Shown: positions 1-10,300 of the stretch, one piece after another
Position numbering within the stretch: position 1 is the stretch's first letter
How the letters are laid out: each line of letters starts with the position of its first letter
Assembly (NCBI GenBank): GCA_947172415.1
Contig: OX359196.1
Span: 1,118,501 to 1,182,500, forward strand
DNA length: 64,000 nucleotides
Direction of reading: 5' to 3'
Origin: Chondrosia reniformis
Taxonomy: Eukaryota > Porifera > Demospongiae > Chondrillida > Chondrillidae
Made by a program: the position numbers and the translations under genes
Notes under the pieces: model-generated
Seen by the model: the letters and a program-made list of their open reading frames with translations, nothing else
What the model was told of the DNA's origin: nothing
The model's database searches: none

Positions 1-963
1 ATGTTTTAATACATTCGTACTATTATATAATACATATATGATATGATTGCACTTAACTTTGTATATTTTAGGCAATTTTTAGGGATATCAGGGAGTTCGA
101 TAATATTACATCCCGTATGAATCCTACAAGCAAGGGTGTTGTATGATTCATGCATAGCTATATAATGCTTCACTGTGTAACATCCCTTTCTTGTTTCTGT
201 GCTTTTTGTACTATCCCTATACATCTTCACTATTTTTGTAAAAACTTTTTATTGTTCTCTAGTACCACTTTGATTGTTTATCATTTAAAAGCTCAATCAA
301 ACAATTGCAACAAACATCTCTTTCTATATACTAAATCTTGGGGTCTCTCCTTTTTCTTCCACAGGAGATTTTTCTCCTATCTTCCTTTCTGAACTTACCA
401 GACTAAACAGAACAGTGTTTCAGTTCACCACTTTGTTGACCTGGTTCTTTTTCTATTATTCTAAATATATATTTTGCTTCCTTCTTACTCCACTTTACAG
501 CTTTACCAAGTAAGAGCCTAACAAATCTGGACACTGCTGATGGTTTTCTTTTCAAACAGTGTGTTCTGGATAGAAGGGTTGATTCACATGCTCCCAACCA
601 GGTTATTGTTTAAGCAGAATAGTAAATTAATTAATCTATAAGTATTAGATAACTATTAGATTGCTATTTTGTAGGTAGCTTTTCAAATCAGAATCTACCA
701 ATCAGTGTACATATTTTAAATGTATATATATATAGGCTGACTCTGCTAAAATATCCAAATTGTATATGCATAGATAAGGGTTTAAAGTCCACTTACTATC
801 AGTGATTGCACACACCTGAGCTTTGGAGAATCTAGAGATTCTTTTTTGCTCAATCTTTGGGCAATATTGTTTTGGTCACATTTGTATATAGGCATGCATT
901 TATATACATCATGTGTACATATGGTTTGTATTGCTGTACGTATATAGAGCAAATATTAACCAG
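1..963. other. No recognised gene; AT-rich sequence
   Basis: Short open stretches exist on both strands (for example about 60 codons on the minus strand at 403-597), but none shows a recognisable domain, convincing splice sites or a long frame. Simple TA-rich runs are present around 720-735. I see nothing else supportable. Confidence 0.5.
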
Positions 964-1039
964 TGCATGATATCGATGAAGAATTTAGACAACAACTGTT
1001 GGAACAAATGACTGAAAAGGAAAGGAAGCAACTACTAAA
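964..1039 (+). CDS. Possible isolated coding exon (acidic/basic helical peptide)
   Basis: A 76-bp stretch lies between a CAG acceptor and a GTACGT donor and reads through as a charged, glutamine- and lysine-rich helix (starting HDIDEEFRQQLLEQ). A possible later exon at about 5,671-5,743 on the same strand follows a TTTAG acceptor and ends in a stop after an acidic peptide (GEPEEQGLSPEDD...). No domain is recognised and the two exons cannot be joined with confidence. It could be part of a gene that starts upstream of the window, or chance. Confidence 0.25.
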
Positions 1040-1257
1040 GTACGTAATTTTATCATTATAAGAGTACAAAGAGACTTTCTCCGTGTGTTGCTATATTAGG
1101 TCGTATTTGAGTGAAAAGTGAGGATGTCATATATGCGTGTAGTGCTGAATGCTAAATTAAACAAAGAGTTTACAATTGAGTGGTTGTTACTTTAAAAATC
1201 ATTTGGAAAACGTTAACTGCTTACTCTATACTGTTATATATTTTGTCTATCTTTGCA

Positions 1258-2378
1258 TTACTTGAACTTTCTTAGTTCATTTTCAAGTTCTTGAATCTTC
1301 AGTTCCTTTTCTTCTATCTTCAGTTCCTTTTCTTCTAGCTTCAGTTTCCGCTCTTCTAGCTTTTCCTTCAGTAAAGTAACTGGATCTTCTGACAAGAAAT
1401 CTTCACAGTCCCTCTTAGGGACTTGTTTCCCTTTGCCATCATAATCTAAAGTGAGAGTAGCCTTTTTGGGATACAGCATTAAGGCTAAGAGGCACACCAC
1501 ACTTGGAAAAAGGGGGCCTCCTCTTCAAATGTTTGAAATGGTATCCACAATGGATTGACAATAACTTCCCCTTTCTTGTTCTTATATGGAAATATAATCA
1601 AATCAATTTGGCCACAATACAGAACACATAGCACTGGTGGATTAGATAAGGTAGCTCTTACAGCTCCAAAGTAGCTAATAACCTGCATGCAGAGACAAAC
1701 AAAACTTCAATGCATTTAACAGATACAACCCCAACAGGGTATATAAAGCACATACCTGGGCAACGGCATCTGACGGTCTCTTATGTGCTACTTTCTTTGC
1801 TTCCATTATCAGGCATAAAATGTCCTTTGGGCTGTGTATCTGGTACACAGCATAGTCCATTCGACTGCCTGGAGTCACTGAGTCATGAACCACTGCACCA
1901 AATGATGCTCGGTCTTCAGGTCCAACACTCCACTCATTTATTTTGGCCTTCAGGCTGGACTGTGCAAACCAGAAATAAGAATCAAGGACAATGGCATATT
2001 TACTAAATGAAGGGCAATTTGCAAACCTTGTAAGCTTTAAAGTGGTTAATTATAAGTGGGTCTTCGTACACAAAATGTACATGTGCCTAGGCCTCCTTCT
2101 CGACGTTCATGCGATTCAGTGTAGATGCACACTCAACAATGTCTATATACTGCAAAACGCTTCATATCTAAATTAAGATTGGATTCTTGGAATAATTCAA
2201 TAGCTTTTTCAAATACTCGCTCAAATTGTTTCCATATCTTTTCTTGTCTTTCCTGTGCAATTTGTTTTATATCAAAATGATCAGAAGTCATATCTGATGC
2301 AGCAACCTTCATAGTAGGAATCTTCTTATACTCGCACATCTTAGAAAATTGCAATCTCTCCTGGAAATATTTCTTTGC
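1258..2378 (-). pseudogene. PD-(D/E)XK-nuclease-like protein with C-terminal coiled coil, frameshifted
   Basis: Three exons on the minus strand are joined in phase 0: 2378-2151, 1959-1756 and 1682-1258. The middle exon contains MDYAVY followed about 12 residues later by LCLIMEAKK, a D...ExK arrangement typical of the core of the PD-(D/E)XK restriction-endonuclease-like fold. The last exon continues with hydrophobic strands (VLCVLYCGQIDLIIFPY) and ends with a strongly heptad-like coiled coil rich in E and K (KLEEKELKIEEKELKIQ). Near 1500 the frame is broken within the last exon by an indel of one or two bases, next to A5 and G5 homopolymers. It could therefore be a pseudogene or a sequence error. 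The first exon begins without a visible start, so an upstream exon is missing or unrecognised. Family assignment rests on motif reading only; substrate and role are unknown. Confidence 0.5.
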
Positions 2379-3297
2379 CTGACTGATATATATATATCAT
2401 TATCAGCATATAAAGTATAACTTTTTGCGGAGGGGGTTTGTTTTAAATTACTTTTTTTCTTTGGTGGAGTATCCATATTCCTACATGAATGGAATTTATA
2501 TAAACGGACGCCTGTGCACTAATAATTCAACGTAATAAGCTGAAATGGAAAATATAGGGGAATTTAATATCTAAAATAAACTGAAATATTAGACACTTTC
2601 AGTAAATTTAATTTAAAATAGCACTTGATCAATTCGTAGTGCGAAGTAGAGAAGATCATTCGATAACTCCTTAATGATAGTAGCATAGCTTGCTCCCGAG
2701 CGATGATAATAAAAAATTCATTGCTTAACGTGAACTGAATAAACCATCTTGAGCACTTAAATCAACTTCACAGCTATCTGCAATCTGTGACAAATGGATT
2801 CCTTTTGGCTCGGTAGCATTGAACTACGGTACGTGTGGAAACTCATGCAGTTTCCATGCAAAGAAGTTGTCTCGAAGTTAGACAGCAGTTAACCTTTTTC
2901 CCAAAAATTTGTGAAGGCATTCCAGGACCTATGCGATCTAGAAATAAACACAAAGTGACAACAACGACTAACAATGGGTGTGAAACGATTTCAGTTGCAA
3001 TCTCAATGAATATTACACCTTGCGATAGGTGCCTCTATTTATTACTTTGAATTCCTATAGCGAAGTGACTATTTAGTCTCATGAAGTTAAATCGAAGTTT
3101 TGCTGAAGTACTTCCGAAATGCGAAGGTACGTAGTTCTACCAAAATTTGAAGGCAGTTCAGCTGAACTTCAAAGGCAACTGCGATGAAGTTACTCTGTAG
3201 GTAGTAGCGAAGTTCAAAGCTTCCAATGGAAACTGAATTTCTGCACTTACCGTTCCCTGAAATGATGAAAAGTTAATTTATAGCCCATGTTCCATCT
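2379..3297. other. No recognised gene
   Basis: This AT-rich stretch separates the nuclease-like gene from the retrotransposon remnant. Around 3,060-3,220 there are short dispersed GAAGT/GCGAAGT echoes suggesting old repeat sequence. No exon-like frame, RNA gene or terminal repeat could be supported. Confidence 0.4.
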
Positions 3298-5105
3298 GTG
3301 AGAGCAAGGGATTCACAATCATCGAATCTACCTGAAATTATTTATGTATCGTGGATGGACATGCACCTCTACACGATTCACCCAAAGAAAAGTAAAAGTA
3401 TTGATTTAAATGATTTCAGAGGCATTACGTTAGTTTCAACTATTTATAAAACATTTTGTTTAATTTTGAACAGAAGATTAATGAATTGGCTACAGTTGAA
3501 GGAGGTTCTCAATGAGGCACAAAATGGGTTTAGGCCAGGGAGGGGGTGCATTGATCATCTCTTTACTTTAGTAAATATGATTCATAATAGACTAATGGGT
3601 AACAAGAGTAGTTTTGTAGCTTTCATTGATTTATGTAAAGCATATGATTCAGTTAACAGGGATTTGCTATGGAATAAGCTTCAAAGAATTGGTATATCAA
3701 AGAAAATGATTATAATGATAAAAAGCCTGACAGTGTATGATGGAGTGTCATGCTGTGTGAAGTTGGATAACTCACACATAAGTGATTTTTTTCTAATTAC
3801 ACAGGGTGTTAGGCAAGGATGTATCCTATCCCCACTCCTACTTAATATTTTTATTAATGATATTACAGATAACATACCGTGATTTAGGAGTGAATTGTGG
3901 CAATGATGCAATCAATTGTTTAATATATGCGGATGATCTAGCAGTGATGACAGATTCAGAGATTGAATTACAGAATATCCTAAGTGTGATTGGAATATAT
4001 GTAGTGCCAGTCTAATCATTTAGAAATTAATGAAACTAAATCCTCTGTAGTACACTTTAGGAAAAAATCAGTAATTGCTATATACTAATATGGATTTCTA
4101 CATGAATGGTAAGAGGATTGAAGTGGTCACAGAGTACAAATATTTGGGGATTCTTCTCAATGAATATCTTAATTTCCAAAGCATTTATAATGATAACCTG
4201 ATTAAAACAGAGAGAGCTTTTTTTAGTATCAAACATGATTGGTGCAAGAGAGGAGAAATTAGACCATATGTGTTTAAAAGGATTGTTAGAGCATTAATTT
4301 TCCCAATTTTTGACCATGGGAGCTTGATCTGAAGCCCTTTTATAGGATGCTCTAAGAGAGAGGTGATGAATTTGAAGATAGCTAGATTTTTTCTAGGAGT
4401 CAGCCCCTTGCATCCATTAATGCAGTGGAAAACGACATGGGGTGGAAAACGACTACAGAAAGGCACTATTTACGATCACTTCTGTATTATAGGAAGTTAC
4501 TGATTATGAATCAAGATAGAACATATGCATGTAACAAGGTTTTTAGGTGGATGAAGAGTGATTAAAATTGGGTAGGAATGATGAAATCATTAATGAATAG
4601 ATTGGATCTGGAGGAAGCTACATACACTTAAGGATTGTGATGAGAGGGAAGCTAGAAATATGTTGAAGTTGAAGCTTTATTTAATGGAGAAATCTAGATG
4701 GGATGAGGGAGATTGACAGGAAACCGAAATTGGAATTCTACCGTTTGATTTTTGGATTTAGATCTGTTTCAATTGCAAACCATAGTGATTTTAGATACAT
4801 AAGGAGCTTTTTGTGTAAATTGGTTGGTGGCACGCTCCCACTTAGGATTGAAAGTGGTAGATATTGCAATGAGCTAAGAGAGAATAGAATATGCAGATTA
4901 TGTGACGCAAATCAAATAGAGGACCAATTTCACTTCTAGGTGGAATGCCCTGCACTAGATGATAAGAGGCAGGCAATTCTAGCTTCCCTAAGGAGATTGG
5001 TAGATTTTAGTGGTGGTAATCCTCCTTAAGTAATAAAGAATTGGGTATAGTGTTGGTAGGTACTAGCATTTTTAACCTCTCCCTGGCCAAACAGTTAGTG
5101 AGCCT
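3298..5105 (+). mobile_element. Decayed non-LTR (LINE-type) retrotransposon, reverse transcriptase and 3' region
   Basis: The plus strand carries reverse-transcriptase motifs in order: the FRGITLVSTIYK block and NGFRPGRGCIDH (about 3415-3555), FIDLCKAYDSVNRDLLW with the first catalytic Asp (about 3625-3670), TQGVRQGCILSPLLLNIFIND (about 3800-3860) and, after a frameshift near 3,880, the YADDLAV catalytic box (about 3925). Later pieces match the usual C-terminal part, including a Cys-rich segment (CRLCDANQIEDQFHF, about 4890-4940). Several frameshifts and stops separate these pieces, so the element is dead. No 5' ORF1 or endonuclease domain is visible, so it is 5'-truncated, as is common for LINEs. 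The exact ends and any target-site duplication are not resolved. Confidence 0.85.
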
Positions 5106-5237
5106 TTTTAAGGTTAAAATGGATAGGCTTTCCTAGCTACGTGGCAGATGGCTATGGCCTATAATCAATTCTCTCCCTTGGTTTACAGCTATGACTGCCC
5201 TTGCTAGTGTAGATAATATTGATCATTTTAACGTTTT

Positions 5238-5485
5238 TGCAATGGACCTATAGATAGCATGTTTCTGTGTTTGATTTGTCTTCTGTATTCTCCTTGGTTT
5301 GCATTTGTCGATAGCAAGGACTGCTGTGGGCGGTTTACGATATAGATAGGATGTTTCTGTTTTTCTGATTTGTCTTCAGTATTCTCCTTGGTTTGCACCT
5401 GACGATAGCAAGTACCGTTTTTGGGCTGTTTACGATATACATAAATGTACATGCTTTTGTTTTTGATGTATTTTCTTGGTCTGCA
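5238..5485. repeat. Imperfect tandem repeat, about 90 bp, 2.5 copies
   Basis: The segment with ATGTTTCTG, TTGTCTTC and ATTCTCCTTGGTTTGCA occurs near 5,260 and again near 5,350, followed by a shorter diverged third copy near 5,450. It sits just 3' of the LINE remnant. No coding role is seen. Confidence 0.55.
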
Positions 5486-5864
5486 CGCCATGTATGGAAG
5501 TTTATGATCTAGTAAGTGTAAGAGAGTACTCCCTCAACTGTAGATGCATGGTGGATAATCCTGCCAGTGGGAAAATCAATTAACGATTGATGCATCTGGA
5601 AATTAAGTTTCAAACGTATATTTATGTGTGATAATATGATTTGTTACTTAGTTATAATTCCTTTAGGGGAGAACCAGAAGAACAGGGGTTAAGTCCAGAA
5701 GATGATCATGAAGAGTTGTACAGCTGCTTTAACTAACTTTATTACAGTGACTCATGGGCCCAGCTTGGCCTTGTGTTTCCTTTTAAGGGTAAATACACGT
5801 GTCACTTTAATAAATTATAATATAAATGGTCTGAGGAGGTACTGTATATATATATAACAAGGAT

Positions 5865-6085
5865 TCACAGAAGATCAAGATAAAGAAAAAGACAAAGACT
5901 CCCAGGATCACTGATGAAGGGTGGAATTCCCAGAAACGGCTGTCTGACCCAGTGGAGAAGAAGATGAAAGAAGGGAAAAGAAGGAAGAAAAGACTACTGT
6001 ATCTTCATTTAAAGCTCTCTTTAGGTTTAGTTCCCCTATAGGCTCTTTTTACAGAATAGGCATATAGCATGTAGGAAAATGGTAT
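5865..6085 (+). repeat. Dispersed short repeat with hammerhead-ribozyme-like core, copy 1
   Basis: This is the best-preserved of four related copies in the window (others near 6,530, 43,310 and 51,820). Shared landmarks are an A-rich AAGATCAAGA-AAGACAAAGA start, a conserved middle, and a 3' part with AAAGCTCTC-AGGTTTAGTTC and a GCATGTAGGAAAATGG tail. The middle contains CTGATGA (5911-5917), a GGG/CCC stem with 7-nt loop (5919-5931), GAAAC (5933-5937) and a GTC triplet ending at 5944, the order found in type I hammerhead ribozymes. It has no coding capacity, so it would be non-autonomous. Confidence 0.6.
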
Positions 6086-6526
6086 CTTAGATTTTTCATG
6101 AGCCTACTACATTAAGGTGCAGCTTCCTTTGAATGAGTATAATGTTCTCTCATACATAAAGGGTTATACGTTTGTGCTTACATATGTATATATATGGATG
6201 CAAGTATGCATGTGTATAATACAGTTTACACATGTGTCTATAAATTTCAAACATTCACTACTTAAATACCATGCATAACTAAACTAGTAGGATTGACCAA
6301 ATGTGTTCATATCTTCATTATTTAAGGTATGAAAGAACATCAATCACACGATCACCTCCTGATAAACTAGATAAGCCCATGTACGTTTGGTTGACTGGTA
6401 TTTCAATTGGGAAACTTTGAATTCTGAGTTGTTGGTCTGATCCATCATTTTGAAGGAACTATAGACTGCATAACTCACATTATGTGAAAGTCTGAAAACA
6501 CTTAGTTTAGCTGGTAGAGGCAGCAG

Positions 6527-6715
6527 TAATGTTGGCAGCTCAAGTTTTCCCCAAAACAGTTGTCTGTCCCAGCAGTGGAGCAGAAGAATAAGAAGAAAAC
6601 TCTTGTATCCTTGATCATCCATATTGTAGCTCTCACTAGGTTTAGTTATCTACAGGCCTTTTAATGTAGAATACATAGGTAGGTGTACATAGTATGCTGC
6701 ATGGAATATAGAATC
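6527..6715 (+). repeat. Dispersed short repeat, copy 2 (diverged)
   Basis: This copy shares the AAAACAGTTGTCTGTCCCAG region and the later AGCTCTC-CTAGGTTTAGTT and TTTAATGTAGAATA blocks with the copy at 5,865. The 5' half, including the CTGATGA box, is not preserved. It lies within about 450 bp of copy 1 in the same orientation. Confidence 0.5.
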
Positions 6716-6719
6716 AATA

Positions 6720-6925
6720 TTAAATTTATTGTCTTTTAGATATAATGTATTGGAATGACAGAGACGAACGCATTCAAAAACTGGTAAATTAAATTTATTG
6801 TCTTTTAGATATAATGTATTGGAATGACAGAGACGAACGCATTCAAAAACTGGTAAATTAAATTTATTGTCTTTTAGATATAATGTATTGGAATGACAGA
6901 GGAGAACGCATTCAAAAACTGGTTA
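6720..6925. repeat. 69-bp tandem repeat, three copies
   Basis: Units beginning near 6,728, 6,797 and 6,866 are nearly identical (exact period 69 bp). Each unit contains a TTTTAG that resembles a splice acceptor and a GGTAAAT that resembles a donor, but the interval between successive pseudo-exons would be only about 25 bp. A splicing role is therefore unlikely. Confidence 0.9.
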
Positions 6926-7201
6926 TATAACACACATGCACAGGGAGTATATAAATATTAGTTAATGACACCACACATAATCAATTAGTCTTGAATTAGT
7001 CACTTTAGGTAGTTTTTAAGTCTATGTACGTAGATACTAACAACAATCATTGAAATGAATCTCCATGATTCTTGATTGTCCCTTAAGTTCCAGGCGTACA
7101 TAGATTATTAGTAACCATATGATTGATTGATATTAAGGGATGGATCATAAATCCAAAATAAATAACAGTCAATTGCACCTAAATGAGGTATAAATACAAA
7201 A

Positions 7202-7353
7202 CTAGAGTTCATCTCTCTTGGTTTCAGTGTCTTCAGAATTAAAACCCATAAATGCTTTCTCTACGTCTTCTTCCTCACTATCACTTGGGTCACTATCACT
7301 GTCATTTTGTGGTAATTGTTTTCCCTTGTTTATTTTCTCCTTGCCTCCTTTTC
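7202..7353 (-). CDS. CRELD: Alternative last exon of CRELD encoding a K-R-D-E-L C-terminus
   Basis: After a TATGTAG acceptor this exon reads 2 + 150 nt: a Lys-rich start (KGGKEKINKGKQ), an acidic Ser/Asp run (NDSDSDPSDSEEED) and a terminal TKRDEL stop at 7204-7202. K/R-D-E-L is an ER-retrieval signal. The exon needs a donor of phase 1. Exon 10 (ending 8651) supplies one by skipping exon 11, giving about 396 aa. An internal A|GTAAAG site in exon 11 (exon end 7904) also does, and keeps the final EGF, giving about 461 aa. Vertebrate CRELD2 is a secreted or ER-lumen protein with a related C-terminal signal. Which splice is used cannot be told from DNA. Confidence 0.75.
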
Positions 7354-10300
7354 CTACATACAGCAAAAGAGGAAAGACTGAGTCTCGGATTCCATTTCAA
7401 AATTAACATTGAAAATTTAATTTTAAAGTAGAAAGAGGAAATGGAGGCAAGTGAAGAGAAAATGGTTTGGATAATTTATTGTTTGAATTTTCAAAATTTA
7501 TTCACTGATAATGTACTAATAACTACATAATTCTATGAATAATTTGGCTTTTTCTGCTGTGCAAAAAAATATTTTAATTTAAAGCATGTATTTACACACT
7601 TTGATAATGATTCGTGTAGTTTATATACGTATATTAAATTACCAGTTGATCGCATATAAAAGAAAATAGTACAATGTTGATTCTATAATATATATTATAC
7701 AATAGAATTGGATGGTTGGATATGTGCCTCTTACTGTATAATCACTGTCATAGCAATGGCTACCATGGAAACTAGTGAAGTCACAATATTTGGTTTTAGA
7801 TACTTATAAGTTAGAAAAGAGAAAATGATTGGAAGAACCGTATTGTACCATGGGGGAAGAAGGTGCTTATTTGTCACCGGAGAAGGAGGAGATGTTTCTT
7901 TACTTTTAGACTTTTCCTTTTTCTTCTTCTTCTTTTCTGAAGTCTGTGTCTTCTTTTCTACTGGTTTAACACATTGTCCATCTTGCTGAACCAGACCCTC
8001 TTTACAATCACATTTAAAGGAACCTTGTAGATTTTCACACTTCTCTGTTTCATTATTACACGGATATCCTTCTTCTACAAACTCACACTCATTCAGATCT
8101 GCAACATAACAACATTACCAGTCACATAGCATACAGAAACACACAAATATGCACATATGACATTACTTAGGTTGAATGTATATATTTAACTACGTATATG
8201 GAACATACGTATGTATGTATTTACTTATATACGTACATATGTACGTATGTGCACGTATGTAGGCCAAAATTCTAGTACCCTTTCACAAGACATTTGTTTG
8301 GAAATATTAAAATGTCGCATTACGCACTGTTCTCTAAGTATCACAGAAGTAGTTGCACTTGGCCCTGTTACAGAGAGGATCAATGGTGACACAATGTGGT
8401 CAGTTTTTCTTTAAAGAATCTGGTCTAAATCTAAGTCACGTTGTTTATAGTTTCTGTCCTCCTGGTTTATCAGAAGAACAGTAGCAACAGGGAAAATGGA
8501 AACGCAGTGTAGTATGAGTGAAAGATTTGACTAGACTTCCCATAGGTCATCCTATGGTGGCTAGTCTAATACTGAACTATATACATTACTGCACATTCAG
8601 TTCAAAACAACTTCTTACAGATCGTCAGATATGTAGCTCTTAATTCTCACCTGTACATGTCCCATCCTTCATCTCATATCCGTCAGCACAGTCTATACAG
8701 CTGTGAGATCCAGGACCACTACATCCCAGCTTACAGGACACATGACAAGCTGAGGAAGAGAGTGAGATGCGTGTACGTACACATGGATGAGTGGGTGGAT
8801 GGGTGTGTGAGTGGATGGGTGTGTGAGTGGGTGGATGTGTGAGTGGGATGGATGGATGTGTGAATGGATGAATGCATGGATGGATGGGTGGATGGATCCT
8901 GCCCTATATCCTCTTAAGGATAAGGAGAACGAAGGAAGGAAGGAAGGAAGGATGTGTGAGTGGGATGGGTGGATGAGTGGAACTACAAGTGGAAAAAATG
9001 ACACACAATTCTACAACAATTAGTGATCTCATTTCTACACCAAAAAGGCTGGGTTCTGCATGGACAGATGATGGATGCATTGACAGAGGGTGGATGCTTC
9101 AGTTGGATTGCGGTGTATGCACTCACTTTCACATCTGTAGGATCCCAGTTTGTTGGCACAGTACGTTCCTTCTTCACATTCCACTTCTCCTTTTGAACAC
9201 TCGTCAACATCTTGACAAAAGTGGTGTTCTGACATCTCATACCCACTGGCACATTCAACACACTTTAGAGGTCCAGGCCCTGTGCAGCTATCTTTACAGG
9301 AAGTGTCGCAAGCTACGTGCGATGAGACAGAACAGACTACTGTAAAACCCTTAATATTAGTGTCCATTACATTTAGCCTTTTGTTGTAAATACTTGCTCC
9401 ACACTACAGCGCATGCGTAATAATAAATATTTTAGCAACCATAAATGTTAGTGAATGATATTGCATTGCTAATTTCGCTAACATTAATGGCGCGCTAATA
9501 TTAAAGGTTTTACAGTATTTGATATATAACAGTCCAACACGTATGATAGCACAGTACTTAAGTATGTAATTGTATGTATGTAATTGTATGTATGGTATGA
9601 AGTGATGAACAATCACTGGAATATTATGTTGAGCAGCCAAGTGACTTAAGTCTTACTTTGGCTGGAGGACTGAAGTCCTATTGAATGGCAACCAGTACTT
9701 GCCTCCAATATATCCAGTGATTATTTTGTCATAGAATGTATAGATATTTATAGTCTTTAGACACACAAAAAAGATAAACCATCTCAAAAATAAGTTTGGA
9801 AGAAATCCCTATCATCTAAGATATGTACCTAGTCTGTTAGTGCGTATGTGCAGATATGAAGTGTGTTAGTATACGTACATGGAAACAGTAGATATGTAAG
9901 GTATGATTCGGTTTGCGACAATGGTTTCCTAAAATGTATGAACCTGTCCAGGAACTATGTATGTATATACGTATGTGCTGGTTGATAAAGTGACTCAGTG
10001 ACTCATTACGCAATACTAGAACCAGGCCTGACATGTGCTCATGCAGGTAGATGAGGAATGTTGGTTGAGGATTATTATTATGTAGCCCCTTCACACAGAT
10101 ATTGCGCAATCACTTTCATTTTATTAGGTTACTGTGTACGTAAGTTCTCAAGATAGACATGGTTATGCACTGTGTTGCTATAGCAACCATGTTACACCAC
10201 CCACCTTGACATTTATAGGATCCTTCAGTGTTGAGACAGAATGTTCCAATACCACAAGAGACATCCTCCGATTCACATTCGTTGACATCTGTAGAGAGGA

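Noticed and set aside
403-597. 64-codon minus-strand frame rich in basic residues
   Set aside because: No recognisable motif, splice context or neighbour support; could be chance.
8693-9004. His-Pro-Ser-rich 103-codon frame on the minus strand
   Set aside because: It reads through the GATG-type simple repeat in a CRELD intron and part of an exon.
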